DNA of 64,000 nt from Paenibacillus ginsengarvi (lineage in GTDB: Bacteria; Bacillota; Bacilli; Paenibacillales; NBRC-103111): contig NZ_RBAH01000018.1 of NCBI RefSeq assembly GCF_003626695.1, forward strand, positions 70,363-134,362. The letters are read 5' to 3'. The notes under the pieces were generated by a model that was not told the DNA's origin, made no database searches, and saw only the letters and a program-made list of their open reading frames with translations. Each line of letters begins with the position of its first letter. Positions within the stretch are counted from its first letter, which is position 1. The translations under genes and the position numbers were made by a program. Below, one piece after another: positions 26,315-34,510 of the stretch.

Positions 26315-28174
26315 GTGAAGGTCCGGTTGTATGCTGCGGCCGTCCGCGACAAGGTGGACTGGCGGGTTACGCTGAATATCGAGATTGATTGCGCATACTG
26401 GTTCGAACAGTACGGCGGGAAAGCATCCCTCCATCTGCTCGAACCAGTTTTGTCTTTATCGGAGGCCATGGAGCTGCTGCCTGTTTTGCAGAGAGGTGAG
26501 GCGGGAGCTTCAGGGGCAGTACTGCAACAGCTGTGCAGGGTGGCTTGTAAGGATAGTGGACTGCTCATTGAGGAGCCGCGTATACGAACGTTAACCTTTC
26601 AAAGCTATACCGATCAGAGGTTGGGGAATTCGATCGATGCGCAAGAGCTTGTACAGTTGGAGCGACTGCTGGCCGGACGTTGCTTCTCTAGGGACGAGCT
26701 GCTCCGATTCATGGAGCACTATGGGCTGGAATCGGCTCGGGCGGATTGGACGAGCTATATCCAGGCCGCCGCGCTGCGCAGCCGTGTCCGGCTGGGCTGT
26801 GGCGTGCAGCGGGAATGGAAGCGGCGGTACATGTGGTCCAGGCCGGTACGCCAGAGTAGGTGCCAGCGTTGCGGGACGGGGCCGGAGCGAATGTACCGTG
26901 CGGAATGCCAGCACTGCTCGGGGGAATGTGTGTACTGCGAGGAATGTTTGACGATGGGACGTATGCAGTCGTGCTCGCTGCTTATTTACGGGACGTTTGA
27001 TGAAGGCGGAGGAGCGGTGCAGATCCCGGCAGACCCGCTAGTTATAGACGACATAGTCGGGAAATGGGGACTAAGCCCTGCGCAGACGGAAGCCGCTTAT
27101 GCGGGTCTCGCGTATTTGACGACAACGAGAGGCGAGGTGCCCGGGAAGTTTTTGATATGGGCTGTAACGGGGGCAGGCAAGACGGAAATGATCTTTCCGT
27201 TTATCGACCATGAGCTGTTAGCGGGCAAAAAGGTGCTCATCGCAACGCCGCGGCGCGACGTCGTGCTGGAGCTTCAGCCCAGACTGAAGCGGGCGTTCCC
27301 GGAACGCACGATCGTGACTCTTTACGGCGGCAGCGAGGAGCGCTGGGAGCGCGGCGATATTACGCTGTCGACGACGCACCAGCTGCTGCGGTTTTATCGC
27401 AGCTTCGAACTTGTAATTATCGACGAGATCGATGCGTTTCCCTATCACAATAATCCTATGCTGCAATATGCGGCCGAGCGGGTTTGCCGGCGCTATGGCA
27501 CGTATTTACTGCTGTCGGCCACTCCTCCCGGGGAACTTGTCCGGGACGCCTCACGCCGCCGCTTGGCGCACGTCAAAGTGCCGGTCCGTTTTCATCGGCA
27601 TCCGCTGCCCGTTCCGAAGAGAATTCGAGTAAAGGCGATAGCCGAATGGCGCGGTAGTTTACCGGGACGCGTAAGGTCGGCTCTGCGGCAATCGATCGAA
27701 CGAGGGGCGCAGCTTTTCGTATTTGTGCCGCGGATTCGGGATGTAGCCGTAGTTGAATCCGTGCTGCGCAGCAATTTTGCCGATTGTATCGTTGACGGAA
27801 CATCGTCTCAGGACCCGCAGAGGGCGGAGAAGGTGACCCGATTCCGGCAAGGGCTCATTCGGATTTTGGTTACTACTACAATTTTGGAACGAGGTGTTAC
27901 CGTACCCAAGACGGACGTTTTTATTATTCAAGCGGATTCCGCCACGTTTGACAGTGCCGCTTTGGTTCAAATGGCCGGCAGGGCAGGCCGGTCCAAGGAT
28001 GACCCCGCAGGCAGGGTGTATTTCGCTGCCGTAAGCTACACGCGCTCCCAAGCTCGAGCAATTCGTCAAATACGAGATATGAACCGGCTTGCGCGGCGTA
28101 AAGGGTATTTGCTTGGCTCACGCGAGAGGGCTCCAATACATCCCGGTAAAAAACATGATAGAGGAGGGGACTAG
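26315..28174 (+). CDS. comFA: Competence DNA-uptake helicase ComFA
   Basis: ATP-driven DEAD-box-like helicase/translocase at the cytoplasmic face of the transformation machinery. Start is GTG 26315 behind GGGGGGAA. Domains in order: an N-terminal region of about 180 residues of no recognised fold; a four-Cys zinc cluster at about 183-215 (RCQRCG, CQHCSGECVYCEEC); Walker A VTGAGKTEM near 284-292; Walker B IIDEIDAF near 368; motif III LLSATPPG; and the C-terminal motif QMAGRAGRSKDD. At 619 residues it is clearly longer than B. subtilis ComFA (about 460), the excess being N-terminal. No comFB lies between it and comFC. Confidence 0.93.
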   Translation: MKVRLYAAAVRDKVDWRVTLNIEIDCAYWFEQYGGKASLHLLEPVLSLSEAMELLPVLQRGEAGASGAVLQQLCRVACKDSGLLIEEPRIRTLTFQSYTDQRLGNSIDAQELVQLERLLAGRCFSRDELLRFMEHYGLESARADWTSYIQAAALRSRVRLGCGVQREWKRRYMWSRPVRQSRCQRCGTGPERMYRAECQHCSGECVYCEECLTMGRMQSCSLLIYGTFDEGGGAVQIPADPLVIDDIVGKWGLSPAQTEAAYAGLAYLTTTRGEVPGKFLIWAVTGAGKTEMIFPFIDHELLAGKKVLIATPRRDVVLELQPRLKRAFPERTIVTLYGGSEERWERGDITLSTTHQLLRFYRSFELVIIDEIDAFPYHNNPMLQYAAERVCRRYGTYLLLSATPPGELVRDASRRRLAHVKVPVRFHRHPLPVPKRIRVKAIAEWRGSLPGRVRSALRQSIERGAQLFVFVPRIRDVAVVESVLRSNFADCIVDGTSSQDPQRAEKVTRFRQGLIRILVTTTILERGVTVPKTDVFIIQADSATFDSAALVQMAGRAGRSKDDPAGRVYFAAVSYTRSQARAIRQIRDMNRLARRKGYLLGSRERAPIHPGKKHDRGGD

Positions 28175-28226
28175 CGCATTTACATATTAGGGTACGACTT
28201 ATGAGGACAAAACAAGGAGGGCATTT

Positions 28227-28985
28227 ATGATCGGAAAGTTATTGAAGAGGATTGTTCAGGCTGGAGAATCTTATTTGGGGGCGGTTACGAGCCCTTGCAC
28301 GTATTGCGCTGTATCGGTAAAGCAATATGCGGCTCCAACGTCGCTTCAACTGTGTGCGCGCTGCGCGGGGCAGATTTCGTGGATCGTGGAGGTGTTGTGC
28401 CCGCACTGCGGGAGAGCGGAGAGCTGTCCAGATTGCGCCAGACGAGAGCGTAGGCATTTAAAGATCAGCCGAAGCGCCGTAAAGTATGACGAGCATATGA
28501 AGGAGTGGTTAGCGGCTTACAAATACCGGGGCAACGAGCGTTTGAGATGGCTGTTCGCTTCGATGCTGTATACGGCATACAAGCGTCACGAGCAGGAGTA
28601 TGCTGGGACCGGTTCCATTCAGTGGCTAACCTACGTACCGGTCAGCGGAGACAGGCTGGAGGAGCGCGGCTTCAACCAGGCCGCCCAGCTAGCCCGCGCA
28701 CTCGGCTTGCGTACGGGAATTTCCGTTATCCCCCTGCTAAGGCGAAGCCGGGATACGGGCAAGATGAGCTATAAGTCGCGCGCGGAGCGGTTGAAGGAAT
28801 TGAAGGATGTTTTTGCCGTAGACGAGGATGGTATAAAACAGATATTAAAAAATACGCCGCATCGGCCGATAAACATAGTAATTATAGATGATGTGTATAC
28901 GACCGGGAGCACGCTGCACCACTGTGCCGAGGCGATCAACGGCCGGCTGGATGCGAATGTGTACGGGCTGACGTGGGCTAGATGA
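28227..28985 (+). CDS. comFC: Competence phosphoribosyltransferase-like protein ComFC
   Basis: 252-residue ComFC/GntX-family protein needed with ComFA for DNA uptake. The N-terminus has four Cys pairs of a double zinc ribbon (CTYC at 24, CARC at 43, CPHC at 59, CPDC at 68). The C-terminal phosphoribosyltransferase fold carries the PRPP-binding loop IVIIDDVYTTGST at about 219-231 and VPVSGDRLEERGFNQ earlier. The ribosome site AAGGAGGGC lies before the ATG. It follows comFA by about 50 bases and precedes yvyF, matching the B. subtilis order apart from the missing comFB. Confidence 0.93.
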   Translation: MIGKLLKRIVQAGESYLGAVTSPCTYCAVSVKQYAAPTSLQLCARCAGQISWIVEVLCPHCGRAESCPDCARRERRHLKISRSAVKYDEHMKEWLAAYKYRGNERLRWLFASMLYTAYKRHEQEYAGTGSIQWLTYVPVSGDRLEERGFNQAAQLARALGLRTGISVIPLLRRSRDTGKMSYKSRAERLKELKDVFAVDEDGIKQILKNTPHRPINIVIIDDVYTTGSTLHHCAEAINGRLDANVYGLTWAR

Positions 28986-29051
28986 CCGACGCCTGTTGAT
29001 GCGCAGCGGTTGGAAATAGCTTTTTTAACGGAATGGAAAGGGTGCTGCAAG

Positions 29052-29468
29052 ATGAATTTGTCCAATTGTCCGCAGTGCGGAAAAGTATACGTGACCAACC
29101 ATTATAAACTATGCGCCAACTGCCTGCGGGATATCGAGGATCAGTACCGGAAGTGCGTCGATTATTTGCGCCAAAACCGGAGGTGCAACCTGAACGAACT
29201 CAGCGAAGGCACGGGCGTCAGCATCCGGATGATTATCCGCTTTATTCGGGAGGGCCGGATCTCGACGAAGGACGCCCCTAACGTGCAAACTCCGTGCGAA
29301 TCCTGTGGAGAGCCGATCCGGGATGGGACGCTTTGCGTGGGTTGCCGCAGCAAGCTGTCGCGGGATGTCCAGCATATGCATGAGGACACGCGACGCAAGG
29401 AAGGTCTTGATATGAATGAGTTCGGCAACACCTATATGAAAGATCGCAGTAAATTTGATAAACGGTAA
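29052..29468 (+). CDS. yvyF: Flagellar operon protein YvyF (TIGR03826 family)
   Basis: 138 residues, with two zinc-ribbon Cys pairs at each end: CPQCGKVYVTNHYKLCANC near the N-terminus and CESCGEPIRDGTLCVGC near 84-100, around a helical MerR-like segment (LNELSEGTGVSIRMIIRFIREG). This is the family always found before flgM. The frame is open from 29010, but the GGAAAGGG site and the conserved MNLSNCPQCG start favour ATG 29052. Its molecular role is unknown; a regulatory role in flagellar gene expression has been suggested for the family. Confidence 0.88.
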   Translation: MNLSNCPQCGKVYVTNHYKLCANCLRDIEDQYRKCVDYLRQNRRCNLNELSEGTGVSIRMIIRFIREGRISTKDAPNVQTPCESCGEPIRDGTLCVGCRSKLSRDVQHMHEDTRRKEGLDMNEFGNTYMKDRSKFDKR

Positions 29469-29483
29469 TTTGTGACAAGCTAT

Positions 29484-29510
29484 TCACAATTAGGCCGTCA
29501 CTTCCGATAT
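29484..29510 (+). promoter_or_regulatory. Candidate sigma-D promoter of flgM
   Basis: TCCGATAT at 29503-29510 matches 7 of 8 positions of the sigma-D -10 element GCCGATAT. The -35 (TCAC at 29484 with 15-base spacing) is poor. Placement 53 bases before flgM fits the known sigma-D control of flgM in Bacillus. Confidence 0.5.
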
Positions 29511-29562
29511 ATGTTCTGACGAGCAACGGAAACGAATGCAATCGAAGAAGCGGGTGGAATGA

Positions 29563-29829
29563 ATGAATATTGGCGGTGTGAACCGTGTGGGCGGAACGAA
29601 CCCTTATGCGAGACACGATGCGAAGCTTGCCGAGCTGAAGGGCAAGCGGGAGAAGCAAAAGGACGAGGTGCAAATATCGGCCGAAGCGAAGGAGCTGCTG
29701 GTGGCGAAGGGAACGGATGCCGAACTCCGCAGCCGGAAGCTGCAAGAGCTGCAAACCTCGGTGCGATCGGGCACGTATCATGTAGACGCAGGTCAAATAG
29801 CGGAGAAGCTGTATCCGTTTATTAAATAA
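29563..29829 (+). CDS. flgM: Anti-sigma-D factor FlgM
   Basis: Binds and inhibits the flagellar sigma factor until the hook is complete. The 88-residue protein has the family form: a flexible N-terminus beginning MNIGGVNRVGGTNPY, a central DEVQISAEAKELL, and a C-terminal helix QTSVRSGTYHVDAGQIAEKLYPFI that binds the sigma factor. An overlapping ATG four bases upstream is in another frame; the FlgM N-terminus fixes ATG 29563. The genes flgN, flgK and flgL follow closely. Confidence 0.92.
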   Translation: MNIGGVNRVGGTNPYARHDAKLAELKGKREKQKDEVQISAEAKELLVAKGTDAELRSRKLQELQTSVRSGTYHVDAGQIAEKLYPFIK

Positions 29830-29853
29830 GGCAGAGACGGGGGAACGACGAAG

Positions 29854-30348
29854 ATGGATGCAGTATTGCAGACGCTGGAACGGCAGCTGGACGTTCACCG
29901 TCTTTTGCTGGAGCTGAGTGAGAAGAAGCGGCACATTATTATAGATAACGATGTTGAGAAGCTTATGCAAATCACACAAAAAGAAGGAAAACTGATCCGC
30001 CTGGCGGAACAGCTCGAAGCGGAACGTGCGGAAGCGGTTCAGGCCTATATGCGTTCCAGAAACATGTATGTGACATCCGCAATTACGATCCAGACGCTCA
30101 GCAAGATCGCCACCCGGCTTGAGGAGAAGCAGACTCTCGCGGAGCGGCGCGAGGAGCTGCTGAGCCTAATGGAGCGGTTGAAGCAGGCGAATGAATTGAA
30201 TCGGCAACTGATCGAGCATTCGCTCGCTTTTATCGATTATTCACTGAACCTGTTTCTGGATAATGGCAGTCAGGAAGCTGTATATCAGCATCCTCTGCAG
30301 GAACATTCGGCCTATCAAGCTAACAGCTTATTCGACCGCAAGGCTTAG
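29854..30348 (+). CDS. flgN: Flagellar export chaperone FlgN
   Basis: Cytoplasmic chaperone for the hook-filament junction proteins FlgK and FlgL, whose genes follow. 164 residues, almost wholly helical with heptad-like charge patterning (LERQLDVHRLLLELSEKKRHIIIDNDVEKLMQ, then a second long helix with EEKQTLAERREELLSLMERL), matching the FlgN family. Its C-terminal tail is unstructured. Position and length agree with B. subtilis YvyG/FlgN. Confidence 0.88.
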   Translation: MDAVLQTLERQLDVHRLLLELSEKKRHIIIDNDVEKLMQITQKEGKLIRLAEQLEAERAEAVQAYMRSRNMYVTSAITIQTLSKIATRLEEKQTLAERREELLSLMERLKQANELNRQLIEHSLAFIDYSLNLFLDNGSQEAVYQHPLQEHSAYQANSLFDRKA

Positions 30349-30390
30349 TAATAGACCTCAGCGGAAACGCGAAGCAAAGGGGAACGGGCA

Positions 30391-31983
30391 ATGAGATCTA
30401 CATTCGGCGGCATCGAAATATCGAAACGAAGCTTATTTTCCCATCAAGCTGCGCTTACGACAACGGGCCATAACGTGGCTAATGCCAATACGAGAGGGTA
30501 TTCCCGGCAGGTGGTCAACTTTGTTGCGGCGAAGCCGCTCGAAGCAGTCGGCATGATGCGCTCTAACATCCCGGGGCAATCGGGACAAGGGGTCGAGTTT
30601 ACTTCGATTACGCGCATACGCGAGCAGTTTCTGGATGGGCAGTTTTACAACGAGAATAAATCTTTGGGCGAGTGGTCGATTCGCAACGATACCCTTGAAA
30701 AAATAGAAGCAATAATCAATGAACCGACCGACACCGGAATACGTCAGGTTGTTGAGAATTTTTGGAATTCCTGGCAGGAGCTCAGCAAAAATCCGGATAA
30801 CTTGACGGCAAGATCAGTAGTCAAAGAAAGTGCAATCGCCTTGACTGACGCATTCAACCATACTGCTAAGCAATTGAACGACCTTTCATCGGACTTAACG
30901 GACAATATTAATGTGAAAGTCATTCAAATCAATACGGCAGCCCAGCAGATTGCCGAACTGAATCAGGAAATTTTCAGGGTGGAAGGGTTAGGTAACGACG
31001 CCAACGATTTGAGAGATCAGCGCGATGTGCTGCTGGATGATCTGTCCAAAGTTATTAATGTGAATGTTACAGAAACCGACAGCGGCTATAACGTCCGAAT
31101 GGGGAATATACAGCTGGTAGAGGGCAGGAATGTGGTAACCCAATTCACGGCCCAGACTTTGGAGCAGGCATATACCAGTAAAGATTTGGCCAGTGGCGAA
31201 GCGTTCGGAATGATTGTATCCCGTGACTCGTTTGTAGCGAGCTATCGGAACGAACTCAATACGATGATCAGGGCGTTGGCTACGGGTGATACAGAAGTTA
31301 CGCTGCCGAAAGGTGCTGTAATACCGGCAGGCACGCAGATCGGAACTAAAGTCTACAATGGTACGATCGAACAACGGACTTTAACCGAGCCGCTTAAAAC
31401 GACCGTCAAAGGTTTTAATGGTTTGCACAGCCTGGGTTACGCGCTCACGAATGGCGAAGCCAAGCAGGGCGGGGTATTCTTCCAATCGAAAGACGGCAGC
31501 AATCCAATCACGGCCGAAAACATCAGTGTCAGCCCGGATATTGTCAACAATGTCGAAAACATCGCCTCGGCGATGAGAACCTATTTAGATCCTGCCGATA
31601 ACAAAGTAAAAGTAGTCAAAGGGAACAACGACTTGGCACTTTTGATGGCGGGCCTTAGGTCGACTAAATTCGATTTCAGTACAAGCAGCGATGCGGGAAA
31701 TGTCGTCGCTTTGAATGGCGGTACGTTGGATGAGTTTTTCCGCGCTGTCGTTGGACAATTGGGCGTTCAGACGCAAGAGGCTACCCGGCAAATGGCTAAC
31801 CAAAAAATATTGGTTGAGCAAGTCGAATCGCGCCGCCAATCCGTTAGCGGTGTATCGATGGATGAGGAAATGGCCAACATGATCAAGTTCCAGCATGCCT
31901 ATAATGCGGCCGCAAGGGCACTGACCGTGCAGGACGAAATTTTGGATAAGGTCATCAACGGAATGGGAGTCGTCGGCCGATAA
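30391..31983 (+). CDS. flgK: Hook-filament junction protein FlgK
   Basis: First junction protein exported onto the hook. 530 residues. The N-terminus has the FlgK/FlgE rod-hook signature (FGGIEISKRSLFSHQAALTTTGHNVANANTRGYSRQ) and the C-terminus the conserved helix ANMIKFQHAYNAAARALTVQDEILDKVINGMG. The central part, about 330-470, is variable. Ribosome site AAAGGGG precedes the ATG. It is cotranscribed with flgM, flgN and flgL by spacing. Confidence 0.95.
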   Translation: MRSTFGGIEISKRSLFSHQAALTTTGHNVANANTRGYSRQVVNFVAAKPLEAVGMMRSNIPGQSGQGVEFTSITRIREQFLDGQFYNENKSLGEWSIRNDTLEKIEAIINEPTDTGIRQVVENFWNSWQELSKNPDNLTARSVVKESAIALTDAFNHTAKQLNDLSSDLTDNINVKVIQINTAAQQIAELNQEIFRVEGLGNDANDLRDQRDVLLDDLSKVINVNVTETDSGYNVRMGNIQLVEGRNVVTQFTAQTLEQAYTSKDLASGEAFGMIVSRDSFVASYRNELNTMIRALATGDTEVTLPKGAVIPAGTQIGTKVYNGTIEQRTLTEPLKTTVKGFNGLHSLGYALTNGEAKQGGVFFQSKDGSNPITAENISVSPDIVNNVENIASAMRTYLDPADNKVKVVKGNNDLALLMAGLRSTKFDFSTSSDAGNVVALNGGTLDEFFRAVVGQLGVQTQEATRQMANQKILVEQVESRRQSVSGVSMDEEMANMIKFQHAYNAAARALTVQDEILDKVINGMGVVGR

Positions 31984-32027
31984 AACGGTCCGGCGGTTCG
32001 GCAACTAGCAGGAACGGGGGTTGACTA

Positions 32028-32924
32028 ATGCCTTTACGCGTGACACAGAATATGATGAATTCGCAGCTTCTGCGCAATTTGAACAATAATATGCTGCGTT
32101 CGGAAACGTTTCAAAACCAGCTTGCAACGGGTCGGCGTATCAATAAGCCGTCTGATGACCCGGTTGGGATTAGCTTTGCGATGCGTTACCGCAGCGAGTT
32201 GTCGGCGAACGATCAGTATCAGAGCAATGCAGACAATACTACGTCATGGCTAACCTTCACGGATACGTTAATGGATCAAGCAGGCAGTGTCGTTCAGCGC
32301 CTTCGCGAGCTGGCCGTTAACATGTCGAATGGAACAAACCCTCAGCAAAGCTTGGACATTGCATCCAAAGAAGTAGAGCAGCTTTATGAGCAAATGGTGG
32401 ACATAGGAAACAGTTCTTTTAACGGGAAATACGTATTCAATGGCGAGAAAACGGATATAAAGCCGTATACGCTAGAGGAAGCACAAAATGAAAAATCTGA
32501 CGACGGGCACTTTCAATTTGAGATTGGAGCCGGCGTCAAGATTCCGATTAATGTGACAGGGAACAAAGTGTTTGGCGTAGATACTGACGAAGACAACATG
32601 TTTCGGATCATAAACGAGTTCTCGACTGCCTTGAAGGAAGGCGAGTTTAAAGATGTCAATAAAATGATCGGCAAGCTTGACTCTCGTATGACCAAAATGC
32701 TCGATATTCGTTCCGAATTAGGTGCGAAAACGAATCGGGTCGAACTGGCTTCCGAGCGCTTGAAGGATATTTCGCTCAACGTATCGCAGTTGCAATCGAA
32801 AACAGAAGATGCTGACATGGCGATCGTCATCACAAACCTAAAGATGAATGAAAATGTGTATCAAGCGTCTTTGTCCGCTGGCTCGAAGCTTATTCAACCA
32901 AGTTTAATTGATTTTCTCAGATAA
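32028..32924 (+). CDS. flgL: Hook-filament junction protein FlgL
   Basis: Second junction protein, linking FlgK to flagellin. 298 residues with flagellin-like ends: MRVT-type start PLRVTQNMMNSQLLRNLNNN, LATGRRINKPSDDPVG at 35-50, and C-terminal KMNENVYQASLSAGSKLIQPSLIDFL. Length and order (directly after flgK) are typical. A G-rich ribosome site precedes the ATG. Confidence 0.95.
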   Translation: MPLRVTQNMMNSQLLRNLNNNMLRSETFQNQLATGRRINKPSDDPVGISFAMRYRSELSANDQYQSNADNTTSWLTFTDTLMDQAGSVVQRLRELAVNMSNGTNPQQSLDIASKEVEQLYEQMVDIGNSSFNGKYVFNGEKTDIKPYTLEEAQNEKSDDGHFQFEIGAGVKIPINVTGNKVFGVDTDEDNMFRIINEFSTALKEGEFKDVNKMIGKLDSRMTKMLDIRSELGAKTNRVELASERLKDISLNVSQLQSKTEDADMAIVITNLKMNENVYQASLSAGSKLIQPSLIDFLR

Positions 32925-32956
32925 GACGGCGCAAATGATTATAGGAGGAAGCATCG

Positions 32957-33529
32957 ATGCCGGAAATTCCGCAAATCCGAATATCTCAGCAGTACGCTCG
33001 GATAGGCATTGATGCCGACTTGGGCCGTTATGAGATGAAGCAGCCCCGCCCTACGTTTGAACTGGAGCAGACAAATGCCAAGATGGAGATCAGGCAGCCG
33101 CGAGGCGAGCTGGAAATTGATCAAAGCAAGGCATGGGATGCATTAAGCCGTACGAACATTCTTGAGGTTATGCAGCGCATTTACGGACAGGCACGCGAGG
33201 TAGCGATGAAAGGTATCGCCAGAATCGTGGAAGACGGTAATCGTATGGCTGCCATTCATAAGAACAAGGCAGATGCTATTCTGGAATTGGCGAGTGATGT
33301 TACCGTAAGCTTTCCGGAAATGGAATATGCGGGAGAAGCCGCATTTGATAATGTTGACGTCCGCTATACCCCCCATAGACCCGAAATCGAGACCATACGT
33401 GGTGAAGTAAAATTAAACACCCGCGTGAATCCCCCGGAAGTGGATTATTATCGAGGTAAACTGGATATTTATATGCTCCAGTACAACAAAGTGGAAATCA
33501 CGCCGCCGGCCATTGATATAAAAGTTTAA
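32957..33529 (+). CDS. yviE: DUF6470 family protein (YviE-like)
   Basis: 190 residues, the same size and place as B. subtilis YviE between flgL and fliW. The N-terminal half has repeated amphipathic strands with proline turns (IRISQQYARIGID, RPTFELEQTNAKMEIRQPRGELEIDQS). A helical middle follows (about 60-115), then another beta segment ending ITPPAIDIKV. No signal peptide, membrane helix or catalytic motif is seen. Function is unknown; conservation inside the late flagellar operon suggests a role in filament assembly or regulation. AGGAGGAAG precedes the ATG. Confidence 0.85.
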   Translation: MPEIPQIRISQQYARIGIDADLGRYEMKQPRPTFELEQTNAKMEIRQPRGELEIDQSKAWDALSRTNILEVMQRIYGQAREVAMKGIARIVEDGNRMAAIHKNKADAILELASDVTVSFPEMEYAGEAAFDNVDVRYTPHRPEIETIRGEVKLNTRVNPPEVDYYRGKLDIYMLQYNKVEITPPAIDIKV

Positions 33530-33543
33530 AAAGGTTTACACTG

Positions 33544-33570
33544 ACTATAGATGGGAATCTATAGTTTTTT
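33544..33570 (+). terminator. Intrinsic terminator between yviE and fliW
   Basis: ACTATAGAT (33544-33552), loop GGGA, ATCTATAGT (33557-33565), then T6. It may lower, rather than abolish, expression of fliW and csrA from the upstream operon. Confidence 0.82.
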
Positions 33571-33600
33571 CGTTTTACCAATATTACGGGAGTGTGAGCC

Positions 33601-34083
33601 ATGATACATATCCAGACACTACAGTTTGGCGAGTTGAATATACAGGAAGAAAGCCTCATTTCGTTTAAGCAAGGGCTGCCGGGATTCGAAAGCTTGAACC
33701 GATTTACAATCATTACCCCCGATCCTGAGCTGCCATTTTCATTTTTACAGTCTGCAGATGACGGCAATATCGCGTTTGTCATAACGGACCCGTTCCTGTT
33801 CTACCCTGATTATGAGTTCGACATTTCTGACGAAGATCATCAGCACCTCCAATTAACAAGCGACCCGGCTGATGTTACAGTGTGGTCGATCGTATCTATT
33901 CAGGATGATATAGCGGCATCCACCATCAATTTATTGGCGCCGCTAGTAATTAACAATAAGGTGAGCATCGGTAAGCAATGTATCCTGCATGGCAGCAAGT
34001 ACACTACGAAGCATCCTTTATCGGTTGCAACCAATGCCTCTGCGGTAGAAGTGGGGGGAGATCATGCTCGTATTGACGCGTAA
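33601..34083 (+). CDS. fliW: Flagellar assembly factor FliW
   Basis: Binds CsrA, and is itself titrated by flagellin, so that flagellin synthesis tracks export. 160 residues with the family core: FGELNIQEESLISFKQGLPGFE near the N-terminus and INLLAPLVINNKVSIGKQCIL near 105-125. The last 20 bases overlap csrA and carry its ribosome site, so the two are translationally coupled, as in Bacillus. The terminator upstream partly insulates it from flgKL. Confidence 0.93.
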   Translation: MIHIQTLQFGELNIQEESLISFKQGLPGFESLNRFTIITPDPELPFSFLQSADDGNIAFVITDPFLFYPDYEFDISDEDHQHLQLTSDPADVTVWSIVSIQDDIAASTINLLAPLVINNKVSIGKQCILHGSKYTTKHPLSVATNASAVEVGGDHARIDA

Positions 34084-34315
34084 AAAGGGCGAGTCGATTT
34101 TCATCGGAGACGCGGTTGAGGTTGTAGTGTTAGGCAGTGAAGGAGATACCGTAAAAATAGGGATAAAGGCGCCTAAAAATATTTCGATCTATCGCAGCGA
34201 AATTTATGAAATGATTCAGGAGTCGAACCGGGAAGCGACTAAATCGATGGCAAGTATAGGGAGAATAAATGAATGGATGAGGAAGACGAAGGAAAACCCA
34301 ATAAACCATAGCTGA
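34064..34315 (+). CDS. csrA: RNA-binding translational regulator CsrA
   Basis: Dimeric RNA-binding protein that represses flagellin translation. 83 residues, beginning MLVLTRKKGESIFIGD with the conserved LTR. The beta strands VEVVVLGSEGDTVKIGIKAP and the RNA-contact helix region SIYRSEIYEMIQ follow. The C-terminal tail is a little longer than enteric CsrA, normal for the Gram-positive form that binds FliW. It starts inside fliW. Its likely main target, the flagellin leader, is just downstream. Confidence 0.95.
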   Translation: MLVLTRKKGESIFIGDAVEVVVLGSEGDTVKIGIKAPKNISIYRSEIYEMIQESNREATKSMASIGRINEWMRKTKENPINHS

Positions 34316-34338
34316 GATGTCGATCTTTTGGCGAAATG

Positions 34339-34368
34339 GCTCGTATTTCCTGAATACGGGCTTTTTTT
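34339..34368 (+). terminator. Intrinsic terminator after csrA
   Basis: GCTCGTATT (34339-34347), loop TCCTG, AATACGGGC (34353-34361) with one wobble, then T7. It makes the flagellin gene a separate transcript. Confidence 0.88.
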
Positions 34369-34382
34369 GTCGTTATTCCTGC

Positions 34383-34410
34383 AAAACATTTTGGCCTCTT
34401 TTCCCGATAT
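34383..34410 (+). promoter_or_regulatory. Candidate sigma-D promoter of the flagellin gene
   Basis: CCCGATAT at 34403-34410 matches 7 of 8 positions of the sigma-D -10. AAAA at 34383-34386 with 16-base spacing serves as -35 (consensus TAAA). Confidence 0.6.
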
Positions 34411-34468
34411 ATGAATCAGGCGCTATTATTGTCCGGGCGGCCGACCTGGCAAAACAGTAGACCGATAA

Positions 34469-34503
34469 CCCACAAGGACGTGGGGATACCTTTCAAGGAG
34501 GAA
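34469..34503 (+). promoter_or_regulatory. CsrA binding sites in the flagellin leader
   Basis: CCCAC-AAGGAC-GTGGG (34469-34484) is a hairpin presenting AAGGA in its loop, the preferred CsrA site. A second GGA is in the ribosome site CAAGGAGG at 34494-34501, just before ATG 34511. This two-site layout matches the characterised hag leader of B. subtilis. Confidence 0.8.
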
Positions 34504-34510
34504 GAATTAA

